DNA of 64,000 nucleotides from Bedellia somnulentella (taxonomy: Eukaryota; Arthropoda; Insecta; Lepidoptera; Bedelliidae): positions 18,290,001 through 18,354,000 of the forward strand of contig OY755177.1 of NCBI GenBank assembly GCA_963576735.1. The letters run 5' to 3'. Below, one piece after another: positions 11,168 through 22,171 of the stretch. Under the pieces are notes generated by a model that saw only the letters and a program-made list of their open reading frames with translations, did no database searches and was not told where the DNA came from. Position numbers and translations under genes: made by a program. Each line of letters opens with the position of its first letter. Position 1 is the stretch's first letter.

Positions 11168-11384
11168 ACTCAAACGTTCAAGCCGTATATCTCCGAGGAG
11201 TTCGGCGGTGTTCAGAGTACCCACGTTTTGCTTGGACAGTGTACTCACGTGATAGGGGGCAGGCCTATCGCCGTTTTGTACGAATACACTGTCACATGAC
11301 CAACTACAACTTAGTCATGTGGCACCCTCACAATTTATGCCCTCACCGTTAGCGCATGTTCTAACAGTTGAGCTATCGTGGTTT
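11168..11384 (-). mobile_element. S2, degraded
   Basis: Has the tail end (CAAACGTTCAAGCCGTATAT), the GATAGGGGGCAGGCCTATCG core and a damaged head (GAGCTATCGTGG). Part of the middle is deleted. Confidence 0.75.
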
Positions 11385-11427
11385 ATATCTAAGAAATTAA
11401 AATCAGCCTGTTATCTAAAATCAACTC

Positions 11428-11473
11428 TAACTGCCCCTTACGGGAATAATAGCCGTGAGTGCATGTATGTACT
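11428..11473 (+). repeat. S1 tail fragment
   Basis: Only the last 45 bases of S1 remain, from CTGCCCCTTACGGGA to GCATGTATGTAC. Confidence 0.5.
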
Positions 11474-11788
11474 AAAAAGTCGTGTATCATCAAAAATTCA
11501 GGCTTCTAAGGTTTCTCGATGTGACCTTACTTCTCTATTTCAACCAATTAGTCGTCGTGCAACATTCTCTTCACTTTAGTTGCATTTGCCATTTGTAAGT
11601 AATTAATGCCTCTTCCATTTGTATATAGATTTATCAATGGGTCATCAAGTAAACCAGTTTGATTTTACGTATTTTTGCACAAAACAGGAAATATTATTTT
11701 TAGTGTTAGTATTAGTAGTGTGAAATACTATTAGTATTTAAGAAAATAAATATGATAATTATATTCAACAGAGCCACATATAAAACAT

Positions 11789-12030
11789 ACATACATATAC
11801 TCACGGCTATGAATCCCTTGAAGGGGTAGCCAGAGCTAGGGAATTAGAAATTCCGCACCACTTTTGGAAGTTGCGTGGGGAAAAGATGGTGGAATAAAGG
11901 TTGTTGGTGATAGGTCTCCAACCGCATCGCCCAAAAATCCCTTAAAAGCCCCAATACCGTTAGTCGCCTCTTACGTACACCCACCGGAAGAAATGGGGTA
12001 GTGTTATTCTAAGCCGACACTACACAGCAA
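11789..12030 (-). mobile_element. S1, full length, with target-site duplication
   Basis: Flanked by the 13-base direct repeat ACATATAAAACAT at 11776-11788 and 12031-12043. Complete head and tail. Confidence 0.9.
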
Positions 12031-12082
12031 ACATATAAAACATGGTTTAAATATTTAAAAGATAATGATGGTTGTTAACATG

Positions 12083-12220
12083 CACCCATCATGTAAGTAC
12101 ACTGTCCAAGCAAAACGTGGGTACTCTAAAAACCAGGTGACAATGTCACGTGATGTTCAGAAGTATTAGTACCTCTACTAACCCCTTCAGGGATATACGG
12201 CGTGAACGTTTGAGTTCAGT
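12083..12220 (+). mobile_element. S2 3' fragment
   Basis: From TCATGTAAGTACACTGTCC to ATACGGCGTGAACG. This copy has the variant CTAAAAACCAGGTGACAATGTCACGTGATG, also seen at 23.9 kb. Confidence 0.75.
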
Positions 12221-12416
12221 TTTTTAAATACAATTATATTGAAATTAAGTACTGCAAAAATTATATATGGATATGTAAGCGCTTGATTCAGGTACAATCA
12301 AATCCCACCAAAAATATTCTGTAAAAAACTAGCCAGGTCTCCATAAAGCTGCTTGTTTATCTCTAAAAAGTAATGAAATCTCTAAAATAAGTGGAGCCAA
12401 GTCTAAGGTTCCTTAC

Positions 12417-12540
12417 TGCGATTTATTATCGATCGTCACATTGTCCCATCCTGACAAATCTCTCTTCATTACATTACATCTTCATTCATCAATCTTTGTA
12501 TACATGCCCTTTTACACTTCACACTTCTACAAAAATCTTT
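12417..12540 (-). repeat. LINE-T fragment, decayed
   Basis: Reverse match to the LINE-T end without the tail (TTATCGATCGTCACATTGT, then TCATCAATCTTT). An A-rich run with GAAAGAAAG follows. Confidence 0.55.
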
Positions 12541-12596
12541 TTAAAAAAAAAAGAAAGAAAGAAAGACGAAAAATACGTTTATTTGGAACAAATACA

Positions 12597-12805
12597 TTTA
12601 TATACTTACGGCTATAAATCCCTAAAAGGGTAGCCAGTTATGGATATTGAGTTCAGAATAGTTCGTAAAATTAAGGTTGTTGGTGATGGGTCTTCAACCG
12701 CATCGCCCAAATTTCGTTAAAAAGCCCCTACACCTTTAGTCGCCCCTTACGATCACCCACAGGTAGAAATGGGGTAGTGCTATTCTAAGCCGACACTACA
12801 CATGA
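12597..12805 (-). mobile_element. S1, older variant
   Basis: Nearly complete, with part of the AGAAATTCCTCAGCC region lost. The head is of the CACCCACAGGTAGAAATGGGG type. Confidence 0.8.
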
Positions 12806-12899
12806 CAAATTAGTACAAATATTTTCATAATTAAAAAGTTACAAATTTAAAAGATGAAAATAAAGCGTTTGTATTAACTATATTATTATTCTTCAAGAG

Positions 12900-13319
12900 A
12901 GCAATGATTGGATATTACGACATATTATTGTGTGGGTATTGTGTATGGGCTCGAGGGAAATTAGCTCTGTGATGGCGTCACGCGGCCAGTCTTCGGTTTA
13001 GGATCCTAAAAGTGTAGCGAACGTGTGGCGATCTTGATCTGGTTGTGTTTGTCGTTGAATCTTGACTTGATCTTGGTTTTATTCTTATGCTTATATGGTG
13101 CTGGCTGAAAATCAGTGCTGTAATCGAAGGCTTACAGAAAAAGCTGAGAACCGAAATGCTGTTGCAGTGGCGCAATAAGTACTGTTAAATATGTATTTTA
13201 TACTGTTGCGTTGTTGTATTGTACATGAGTATTTTTGTATTTTTTTCCTTCCTTGCATTTAAAATGGAAAAATAACGCCTGTCTTTCTTTCTTTCTTACT
13301 TTTCAACATGGTCACAGTT
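12900..13319. other. Unique stretch ending in a possible retroelement tail
   Basis: Slightly GC-richer than its surroundings near 12950-13040. Ends in CTTTCTTTCTTTCTTAC (from about 13285), which could be a simple tail of a retroelement or a plain microsatellite. Confidence 0.35.
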
Positions 13320-13716
13320 GTTTGGGAGTGATTGTACAATAAAATATGGTTGGTGTTGGGACTCAAGCCACATCGCCCAACAAGCACTAAAAAAACCCAA
13401 AACTCTAAGACAATTCATACGCCACCTACGTGAGGAAACGGAGGAGGAAATTCATACAGTTCAGAATAGGCTACAATAATAGTTATCAGGGTTGTTATAG
13501 TGAGGAAAAACACCAAACACATGGCTGAGTTGTTCAGGCGTTGGACGACGCGACTGCCCTTTATATCACAAGAGTACACTTTGTAAACCAAGTGACAAAA
13601 AATTACGTGTTGTTCACAAGCTTTTGTACCTCGGCCATACCCAAAATTATGTAAGGAATAAAAGAGAATGCTAAGTATATTTAAAGTGGCGACCAATACT
13701 CTATGCCTACCCCAAT
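13320..13716. repeat. Old S1, S2 and LINE-T fragments in a row
   Basis: 13320-13425 is an S1 middle piece (minus: GGTTGGTGTTGGGACTC, CATCGCCCAACAA). 13488-13650 is a diverged S2 (plus: GAGGAAAAACACC, CACATGGCTGAGTTG). 13651-13716 is a LINE-T end (plus: GTGGCGACCAATACTCTATG, CTACCCCAATG). Confidence 0.5.
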
Positions 13717-13777
13717 GTCTATCGATACGAGGGGCATGTCAAAAGAAACTAGATACTCAAAAATTATAAAATTTATT

Positions 13778-14153
13778 CTTTATTACAAGTATCGATCTGT
13801 TCAAAGTATTCATTGAGCACGTATACACTATTCCATACATCTGAACCAATAGGAAAATACCTGTGACCTTTTTTTTTAGATACCTTAGAAATCTCGAAGT
13901 TATAGACATAACGTTTTTCGACTGTACGAACGATTTCTTGCGTGACCGCGGTTGGCGGCCGTCCTGTCTTCGCTTCATCTTAGGGACATTACCGTCCTCT
14001 TTTAAATTCAGCAAACCAATTGAATACTGTTGCTCGGGAACAAGTAGACTCACCAAAAGTAGAAGCCAAAAGTTCAAAACATTCTTGAAACTTTAAACCA
14101 TTTTGAAAGTCATAATAAATCATAGTGCGAAAATCACGTCGACTGAGCTCCAT
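13778..14153 (-). pseudogene. mariner transposase relic, internally deleted
   Basis: Start ATG at 14153 (minus). The first 50 or so residues read MELSRRDFRTMIYYDFQNG and onward through GESTCSRATVFNWFAEFKRGR, the DNA-binding helix-turn-helix part of mariner transposases. The reading then meets a stop and frameshifts, picks up a piece with TGRPPTAVTQEIVRTVEK (the usual linker), and jumps to an end like the C-terminus (VWNSVYVLNEYFEQID, stop near 13778). The whole catalytic D,D34D core is missing: a family member is about 345 residues and only about 120 codons remain. It cannot make a working enzyme. It lies inside the Helitron at 13722-14672. Confidence 0.8.
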
Positions 14154-14255
14154 TGTTGCAAGTGAATTCCCGCCAGATTCTCGGAAAAATGATGCTCATT
14201 CAAATAAAAAATAAATAAAATAAGGGTGTTCTATATTAAAATATGTCAATAAAAA

Positions 14256-14386
14256 CCCATCACCAAAAACTTTTATTTTTACCATCTTTTCCCCACTTAA
14301 CTTCCAAAAGTAGCTGAGGAATTTATAATTCCGTAGCTCTGGCTACCCCTTTTAGGGAAATATAGCCGTGAGTATATGTATGTATG
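14256..14386 (+). mobile_element. S1, 5'-truncated, inside mariner
   Basis: Holds the S1 3' half from CCCATCACCAAAAAC to the TATG tail. Direct repeat TATGTCAATAAAAA at 14242-14255 and 14387-14400; the first four bases could also be tail. It is the youngest layer of the nest. Confidence 0.9.
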
Positions 14387-14705
14387 TATGTCAATAAAAA
14401 ACCAGCCTATAAGATGGTGTATAGCTTGCCAGTGTCAATTAAATGAGAAAAGAGTATCTAACTTCTATTGGCATGCCCCTCGTACTATTATTATAAAGAG
14501 GAAAAGTTTGTTTGTTTGATTGTAATGAATAGGCTCAAAAACTATTAGGCTGATTTTAAAAATTCTTTCACCATTCAAAAGCTAAATTTTCCACTAGTAA
14601 CGAGACTTTATTTTATTTTGAAAATAGGGTACATAACCCTACGTCGCACGGCGTGCAAATTTAAAGATCTAGTATTACATAATAAATTTCACATATTACA
14701 TAAAG

Positions 14706-14802
14706 TCTTAACTTTCCAAAAGTGGCTGAGGAAGTCCTGATTCCTTAGCTCTGGCAACCCTTTCTCGGGATTTATAGCCGCGAGTATACGTATACGTATG
14801 TG
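14706..14802 (+). repeat. S1 3' fragment
   Basis: From TTAACTTTCCAAAAGTGGC to a CGTATACGTATG tail. Confidence 0.7.
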
Positions 14803-15039
14803 TTTATGATAAAGAATTTGTAAGATTCATATTTTCGTTTCTGTTGCGTAGTTGTTACAGAATTTCGCAGCCGATCTGAGCAATTAGGTACCACCAAGTT
14901 AAGTAATATGATTTGCTTCAGCAAATTTGGTATCCAACTACTTGTAATTGCGTTGGAATTATCTTTGCTTTATCCAATATTACGTAAGAATGTTCCTTTA
15001 AAAGCCAAACAGTTATCCTTGAGATTATCGTAATACTTC

Positions 15040-15262
15040 ACTCAACTCAAACGTTCACGCTGTATATCCCCGAAGGGGTTGGCGATATTTCTAATACTTC
15101 TTAACGTCACGTGTCATTGTCACCTGGTGTTCAGAGAAATCACGTTTTGCTGAGCTATCGCGGTCGTTGGTTGTTAAACATGAACACACTACATTAGGTA
15201 GCCATAATTATACTGAGAGGCAACCCCCAATGGGTAGGCAGAGACAATGCATTATTGAATAA
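15040..15262 (-). repeat. S2 fragment and short LINE-T end
   Basis: 15040-15175 is a minus-strand S2 with tail (AAACGTTCACGCTGTATATC) and a deletion that brings a head piece (GAGCTATCGCGG) close. 15222-15262 holds a LINE-T end (AATGGGTAGGCAGAGAC). Confidence 0.6.
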
Positions 15263-15397
15263 TATTATTATATTATTATTGAATAATAATAGCTTAAGCG
15301 CGATGAATGTATGTACTTCAAACACATGTATTTTGATATTAAAACATTGATAACTACTATTTTGAAGAAAGGTTAATACTTAAATACATTAAAAAAA

Positions 15398-16022
15398 AAA
15401 AGGGTCAAGTGCGAGTTGAACTCGCGTGAAGAGGGTTCCGTACGATGTTACCTATCATGTTTTTTTAAGTCTGACCCAAATTTGTTTGTGGTAACTAAAA
15501 ATATGTTCTCCCACACATTCCACCTGCAAATGTAAGTTGGTACGCACAATATTGAGTGATTTACCATGTTTTTTTAATATCATGGACTACTTATAGGTTT
15601 TCCTATAATCTATAAGGAGAAAACTAATTTCTGTGTTTTTTTCAAAATTTTAGGTTCAGTAGTTTTCGAGATAAGGGGGGGGGGGGAATGGTCAATTTTC
15701 GTCAATTTTCTTGAATAACTTGGAAACTATTTATTTTAAAATTACAAAAAAATACGTTTTAGATCTTCTCAACAAGACCTTTCATTTGATATGCCACACG
15801 ATGCAGTTTTCAGATTTTTTTTTGTTAATTTTCCCCTTCCCCTCCAAAAATAACCCCCACACCTCTGTGTTTGGGTTACAGGAATTGATATGTGTACCAA
15901 ATTTCAACTTAATCGGTCTAATAGATTCGGAGATAATTGACTGTAAGCGACGGACGGGCAGACACACGAGTGATCCTATAAGGGTTCCGTTTTTGTATTC
16001 AGACGTACGGAACCCTAAAAAG
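15398..16022 (+). mobile_element. E fold-back element, long copy
   Basis: About 625 bp. It starts GGGTCAAGTGCGAGTTGAAC and GAGGGTTCCGTACG and ends CAGACGTACGGAACCCTAAA, so GGGTTCCGTAC and GTACGGAACCC face each other. An A run precedes it and a G run occurs at about 15676. No frame. Its last 107 bases (from 15916) are included in the tandem duplication. Confidence 0.7.
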
Positions 16023-16351
16023 TATGTTAAAAATAACTCTGCTTTTCTCTGGATATTGTTTCTTATCGTATTCGTAGCCGAAATAATACAAAATAAATGA
16101 TATCGTTATTCTATTAAAACAACAGTTATATTAGCGAATAGTCTGAAGATGAAACAATATCAATGAAGTGGAAGATAACGCAAGGTCTCCTACAGACAGT
16201 CTCGGTAACAGCGGGCGGGCCACTGCAGCAGACTGTTAAGTATTGAACTTTCAGAGAAATGCGATTGTACTGCCTTCATATAAACTTAGCTATAATCAAG
16301 GTCAGAAATGTCGCAGAGAGATAACAGAGGTTTTTTTGGAAGTGAACTTGG

Positions 16352-16527
16352 AAAAAAAGGCTGGCGTCCGAAGTATGAAGAATAAAAGAGTATGTATGAA
16401 AAGATTGATGGATGTAAACGAAGCTAGAGAGGTTTGTCAGGATCGTACGAAGTGGCGATCAATAGTCTCTGCCTACCCCAATGGGAACTAATGGCGTGAG
16501 TATATGTATGTATGTATGTATGTATGA
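16352..16527 (+). mobile_element. LINE-T 3' fragment
   Basis: From AAAAAAGGCTGGCGTCCGAAG to the TATG tail. The frame of the last 50 or so codons is intact up to the YPNGN end. Also present in the second copy at 19575. Confidence 0.85.
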
Positions 16528-16800
16528 ACTTGGAACACGATAGCATTGTAGAAAATTTTGGTGATGCATTTCAATAAGCCACATCGCCTACTAATCGTTC
16601 TTAAAGTTTTAATGATTTAGGTATAGGCCAATTATGGCCCATGGAAATAATATAAGGCAGCATTAATGAACCTTATAATAAATTATACTGATAAACTTAA
16701 AACATATATTCGCAAACACACGGCTATAAATGTCGTTAGCTAAAGCCCAAGTCATCTCTTACGGACGAAAAGGGTTAGTGCTATTTTAAGACGATACTGA
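16528..16800 (-). repeat. Decayed S1 pieces
   Basis: About 16545-16620 matches the S1 centre (TTTTGGTGATGC, CACATCGCC). 16710-16798 matches both S1 ends run together (ACACGGCTATAAATG, GGGTTAGTGCTATT), so the middle is lost. Confidence 0.5.
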
Positions 16801-17151
16801 AAACCTTATTTAATGTTTAACTAGTTACAGGACATAAAAAAGAAATTTGCATTTACAATAACAATTTTTTGGCGGTGGTACGTATCACTAAAAGCCAATA
16901 TGCTCATACTAATGCTTCCTATATAATAATTCAAACCGAATACCAAATTTAGAATCGCCAACATGATTGGGAAATATAATGATACATGGAGTCTCATATT
17001 TCGGCTCAACTGGCAGAGGTCGGGGGGTTATAAATAAGCATCGTGTTACTTACACGCAATTTGAGAATATTGCGAAGGAAAGACAGCTAAGAAACTAACT
17101 TGGACTCAAATAAAATGACTTTTAAGAATAAACTTGTATATAAGAGATAGT

Positions 17152-17399
17152 GCCGTGGAGTGTCGGTTTAGAATAGCACTACCCCATTTCTTCCGGTGGG
17201 TGTACGTAAGAGGCGACTAACGGTATGGGGCTATTAAGGGATTTTTGGGCGATGCGGTTGAAGACCCATCACCAAAAACCTTTATTTTTACTATCTTTTC
17301 CCCACTCAAATTTCCAAAAGTGGCTGACGAATTTCTAATTCTTTAGCTCTGGCTACCCCTTCCTGGGATTTATAGCCGTGAGTATATGTATGTATGTAT
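17152..17399 (+). mobile_element. S1, near full length
   Basis: Lies inside the 585-base segment present only in the first duplication copy. No clear direct repeat flanks that segment, so S1 insertion alone does not explain the copy difference. Confidence 0.85.
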
Positions 17400-17497
17400 T
17401 TACAATTTTGGAAGATGGTTAGGCCTTAGATGAGGGATGGTATGGGTTCAAACTCAAACACACAAATTTACTATGGTTTCCTAACAAACGCAGTACG

Positions 17498-17640
17498 AGG
17501 AGAGAGAGTCCGAAGTTTGAGAAATAAAATGTTATGTATGACAATAATAAGAGAGAAGTGGGAGAGGTTTGTCAAGGTCGTACAATGTGCCGATCAATAG
17601 ACTCTGCCTACTCCAATAGAAATAATTTAAGTGAGTATTA
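17498..17640 (+). repeat. LINE-T 3' fragment, decayed
   Basis: Matches GTCCGAAGT through CTCTGCCTACTCCAATAG, then GTGAGTATTA. Many substitutions. Preceded by an old tRNA-like B box (GGGTTCAAACTC near 17452), possibly an S2 head. Confidence 0.6.
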
Positions 17641-17748
17641 TGTGGTTTGTTAAACTCAATATTTGACATGGTTTTAATAAATAATTTAAGAGTCATATCC
17701 AAAAGGGTATAACCGTTGTAAAATATATTTCTCAATTAATAGGATTGT

Positions 17749-17999
17749 GAGCTGTGTAGTGTCGGCTTAGAAAAGCACTACCCCATTTCTTCCGGTGGGA
17801 GTACGTAAGAGGCGACTTACGGTATTGGGGCTTTAAAGGGATTTTTGGGCGATGCGGTTGGAGACCCATCACCAACAACCTTTATTTTACCAACTTTTCC
17901 CCACTCAACTTTCCAAAGGTGGCTGAGGAATTTCTCATTCCTTAGCTCTGGCTACCCCATCTAGGGATTTATAGCCGTGAATATATGTATGTATGTATG
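17749..17999 (+). mobile_element. S1, full length, with target-site duplication
   Basis: Flanked by TAATAGGATTGT (17737-17748) and TAATATGATTGT (18000-18011), one mismatch. Repeated at 20391 in the second duplication copy. Confidence 0.9.
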
Positions 18000-18110
18000 T
18001 AATATGATTGTCGAAAGGAAACGAGGCTCGATAGGTTTACCAGGATAGTACAAAGTGGCGATCGTTAGTATCTGCCTACCCCAATGGGTACTAATGGTAG
18101 AAGTATGTAT
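18000..18110 (+). repeat. LINE-T end fragment
   Basis: From about GAAACGAGGCTCGATAGG to AATGGTAGAAGTATG. The S1 at 17749 inserted into it. Confidence 0.6.
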
Positions 18111-19138
18111 ATCTGTCTATGGTTCTGCCAACTCCATAAAGAATATTCAGGCTGAGCTAGGTAAGTGAAGCCGAAGTCTCATTTTCACACCGATAAGGAA
18201 AGAAGGCTCATCATGTATTCCGCGTATGTCTGCGTTGTTGACATAACCAGTATAAATTGTATTTTTATTGCTTTGCAAAGAAAAGCCATTAGTCAAGATA
18301 TTTTCATTTATTTCCCGTTGTTGCGTTGACTGTGATACGCAACGTCATTTAAGTACCACTGTAAGCTGTGTAATATCGGTTTAGAATAGCACTAACACGT
18401 TTCTTCCCGTGAATGTCGTAATTTGGGGCATTAAATTAAATAACTAGTGTAGAAGCGATTGTTATTTTATATTATTATATTTTTTACTTAAGATTCTTTA
18501 ACAATTATGACCTATGGTGAATGCCTATAACTTGGTGCTAAACGAATAAAGAAAATATGAATTTCTTGTTTTTTTTAATATTTTAACGTCACATGACTGA
18601 CATACTTGTAATTCATATATTCACTGCCATTTGAATTGAAACTTTGGCATTCCGCTTACTGCAATAAAAAACTTTTTGTAATATGACACTGTCTTTTCTA
18701 TCGTATAATAATAATAGGTTGCATTTTATACTGTCTGCTAAACTAGGCATTATAGTAAGGAATCCCTATTTAACTATACTTTCTTGTTTCTTTTGCCATT
18801 TACGACATTTGCTATGTACTTTATTTTCTTTGTACATAATTTAATTTGAGAATATTCCCGCGCGGATACACATATAATAATAGAGTTTCAGGTAGTGTTG
18901 TCCCTTAAACAAATATCTATCGATAGTATGCAATTACGAGAAACTAATTTACCAGACATTCAGTCGGTGATATATAGGTTACTAACAGCTGTCATTTGTG
19001 CTGATTGAAAATCAGTGTTGTGAAGTTTAAATCATAACTATAGCTAAGTCAGTGCCTTTCCACTAGTAGAGGGCGCATTTTTTTCTTTCTTCTTTTATAC
19101 ATCTAGTATTTTGTCTGATTGTTTTTTTTGTCTTGTAT
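18111..19138. other. Mostly unique part of the duplication, no gene
   Basis: Holds an S1 head fragment at 18366-18442 (GTAATATCGGTTTAGAATAG) and otherwise AT-rich unique sequence. The same text recurs from about 20753 to 21780. Confidence 0.45.
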
Positions 19139-19574
19139 GTCTAATAGATTCGGAGATAATTGACTGTAAGCGACGGACGGGCAGACACACGAGTGATCCT
19201 ATAAGGGTTCCGTTTTTGTATTCAGACGTACGGAACCCTAAAAAGTATGTTAAAAATAACTCTGCTTTTCTCTGGATATTGTTTCTTATCGTATTCGTAG
19301 CCGAAATAATACAAAATAAATGATATCGTTATTCTATTAAAACAACAGTTATATTAGCGAATAGTCTGAAGATGAAACAATATCAATGAAGTGGAAGATA
19401 ACGCAAGGTCTCCTACAGACAGTCTCGGTAACAGCGGGCGGGCCACTGCAGCAGACTGTTAAGTATTGAACTTTCAGAGAAATGCGATTGTACTGCCTTC
19501 ATATAAACTTAGCTATAATCAAGGTCAGAAATGTCGCAGAGAGATAACAGAGGTTTTTTTGGAAGTGAACTTGG

Positions 19575-19750
19575 AAAAAAAGGCTGGCGTCCGAAGTATG
19601 AAGAATAAAAGAGTATGTATGAAAAGATTGATGGATGTAAACGAAGCTAGAGAGGTTTGTCAGGATCGTACGAAGTGGCGATCAATAGTCTCTGCCTACG
19701 CCAATGGGAACTAATGGCGTGAGTATATGTATGTATGTATGTATGTATGA
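19575..19750 (+). mobile_element. LINE-T 3' fragment, duplicated
   Basis: Second copy of 16352-16527. One visible change is CTACGCC for CTACCCC, which removes a C from the conserved tail stem. Confidence 0.85.
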
Positions 19751-20335
19751 ACTTGGAACACGATAGCATTGTAGAAAATTTTGGTGATGCATTTCAATAA
19801 GCCACATCGCCTGCTAATCGTTCTTAAAGTTTTAATGATTTAGGTATAGGCCAATTATGGCCCATGGAAATAATATAAGGCAGCATTAATGAACCTTATA
19901 ATAAATTATACTGATAAACTTAAAACATATATTCGCAAACACACGGCTATAAATGTCGTTAGCTAAAGCCCAAGTCATCTCTTACGGACGAAAAGGGTTA
20001 GTGCTATTTTAAGACGATACTGAAAACCTTATTTAATGTTTAACTAGTTACAGGACATAAAAAAGAAATTTGCATTTACAATAACAATTTTTTGGCGGTG
20101 GTACGTATCACTAAAACCCAATATGCTCATACTAATGCTTCCTATATAATAATTCAAACCGAATACCAAATTTAGAATCGCCAACATGATTGGGAAATAT
20201 AATGATACATGGAGTCTCATATTTCGGCTCAACTGGCAGAGGTCGGGGGGTTATAAATAAGCATCGTGTTACTTACACGCAATTTGAGAATATTGCGAAG
20301 GAAAGACAGCTAAGAAACTAACTTGGACTCATCAA
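19751..20335. other. Duplicated S1 relics and unique sequence
   Basis: Equivalent to 16528-17112. It contains the same decayed S1 pieces (about 19768-19843 and 19933-20021) and no gene. Confidence 0.5.
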
Positions 20336-20390
20336 CATATCCAAAAGGGTATAACCGTTGTAAAATATATTTCTCAATTAATAGGATTGT

Positions 20391-20641
20391 GAGCTGTGTA
20401 GTGTCGGCTTAGAAAAGCACTACCCCATTTCTTCCGGTGGGAGTACGTAAGAGGCGACTTACGGTATTGGGGCTTTAAAGGGATTTTTGGGCGATGCGGT
20501 TGGAGACCCATCACCAACAACCTTTATTTTACCAACTTTTCCCCACTCAACTTTCCAAAGGTGGCTGAGGAATTTCTCATTCCTTAGCTCTGGCTACCCC
20601 ATCTAGGGATTTATAGCCGTGAATATATGTATGTATGTATG
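20391..20641 (+). mobile_element. S1, full length, duplicated
   Basis: Second copy of 17749-17999 with the same flanking repeats. It came with the segmental duplication and not by a new insertion. Confidence 0.9.
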
Positions 20642-21781
20642 TAATATGATTGTCGAAAGGAAACGAGGCTCGATAGGTTTACCAGGATAGTACAAAGTGG
20701 CGATCGTTAGTATCTGCCTACCCCAATGGGTACTAATGGTAGAAGTATGTATATCTGTCTATGGTTCTGCCAACTCCATAAAGAATATTCAGGCTGAGCT
20801 AGGTAAGTGAAGCCGAAGTCTCATTTTCACACCGATAAGGAAAGAAGGCTCATCATGTATTCCGCGTATGTCTGCGTTGTTGACATAACCAGTATAAATT
20901 GTATTTTTATTGCTTTGCAAAGAAAAGCCATTAGTCAAGATATTTTCATTTATTTCCCGTTGTTGCGTTGACTGTGATACGCAACGTCATTTAAGTACCA
21001 CTGTAAGCTGTGTAATATCGGTTTAGAATAGCACTAACACGTTTCTTCCCGTGAATGTCGTAATTTGGGGCATTAAATTAAATAACTAGTGTAGAAGCGA
21101 TTGTTATTTTATATTATTATATTTTTTACTTAAGATTCTTTAACAATTATGACCTATGGTGAATGCCTATAACTTGGTGCTAAACGAATAAAGAAAATAT
21201 GAATTTCTTGTTTTTTTTTATATTTTAACGTCACATGACTGACATACTTGTAATTCATATATTCACTGCCATTTGAATTGAAACTTTGGCATTCCGCTTA
21301 CTGCAATAAAAAACTTTTTGTAATATGACACTGTCTTTTCTATCGTATAATAATAATAGGTTGCATTTTATACTGTCTGCTAAACTAGGCATTATAGTAA
21401 GGAATCCCTATTTAACTATACTTTCTTGTTTCTTTTGCCATTTACGACATTTGCTATGTACTTTATTTTCTTTGTACATAATTTAATTTGAGAATATTCC
21501 CGCGCGGATACACATATAATAATAGAGTTTCAGGTAGTGTTGTCCCTTAAACAAATATCTATCGATAGTATGCAATTACGAGAAACTAATTTACCAGACA
21601 TTCAGTCGGTGATATATAGGTTACTAACAGCTGTCATTTGTGCTGATTGAAAATCAGTGTTGTGAAGTTTAAATCATAACTATAGCTAAGTCAGTGCCTT
21701 TCCACTAGTAGAGGGCGCATTTTTTTCTTTCTTCTTTTATACATCTAGTATTTTGTCTGATTGTTTTTTTTGTCTTGTATG
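20642..21781. other. Duplicated LINE-T end and unique sequence
   Basis: Equivalent to 18000-19139. LINE-T end at 20642-20752, S1 head fragment near 21008-21084, the rest unique. Confidence 0.5.
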
Positions 21782-22171
21782 CAGCAAAAAAATCTTTCTA
21801 TCTTCATTTTTATTTCTCAAATTAGTAAATACCATTTCAAACCGAATCGAAAAGAGGCTATTCACCAAAACGATTCAATTTGAGTCCAAGGATAATTTCA
21901 GTAATATTTGTCATAAGCCATCGATATCGATACTAAACTAACAAACGTTTCCCACTACTAGTGCAAGCCGTACGAGGGAATAGTAAACCTCAGAACAGAA
22001 CAACGGAGTGGTACAAATGGAACGCAATCCGAGACTGTCCTTTGGGATTTACGATTGTGACTTTGAAACTCTAGCACGACGGCTACCGGAATATTGTGAT
22101 TGCATATCGAAGTTTCTGTACACACATTGTCATTACTATTTCTTATTTTGGAAGATAGTATGAACCCGTAT
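21782..22171. other. Unique stretch, nothing recognised
   Basis: Sequence that followed the original unit before duplication. No gene or repeat supported. Confidence 0.4.

Larger units (their letters stand above)
13728..14482 (-). mobile_element. mariner-family remnant, 755 bp
   Basis: Terminal inverted repeats start CGAGGGGCATG(T/C)C at each end and TA flanks both sides (13726-13727, 14483-14484), the mariner target duplication. The minus strand holds a shortened transposase relic. An S1 copy is inserted inside at 14256-14386. Confidence 0.85.
13722..14672 (+). mobile_element. Small Helitron split by a mariner insertion
   Basis: 5' end TC at 13722 after an A. 3' end CTAG at 14669-14672 before a T, with hairpin GCACG-G-CGTGC (14646-14656) a dozen bases upstream. 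Removing the mariner at 13728-14482 and one TA joins TCGATA to CTATTATTATAAAGAGG. The unsplit Helitron is only about 190 bp, hence non-autonomous. Confidence 0.75.
15916..19138 (+). repeat. Tandem duplication, first copy (3223 bp)
   Basis: 15916-17108 equals 19139-20331 (offset 3223) and 17694-19139 equals 20336-21781 (offset 2642), with only a few base differences seen. The first copy has 585 extra bases (17109-17693). The junction at 19139 joins CTTGTATG to TCTAATAG with one shared base. Confidence 0.9.
19139..21781 (+). repeat. Tandem duplication, second copy (about 2642 bp)
   Basis: Same order as the first copy but 17109-17693 is replaced by a few bases (ATCAAC-like text near 20331-20336). 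This looks like a deletion with filler. The left edge carries only the last about 100 bases of the E element. Confidence 0.9.

Noticed and set aside
16499..16527. (TATG)n runs as independent microsatellites
   Set aside because: Nearly all sit exactly at the 3' end of LINE-T or S1 copies and are their tails.
17109..17693. 585-base difference between duplicate units as a transposon insertion
   Set aside because: It has no flanking duplication or terminal repeats and contains parts of several elements; deletion in the second unit with filler fits better.
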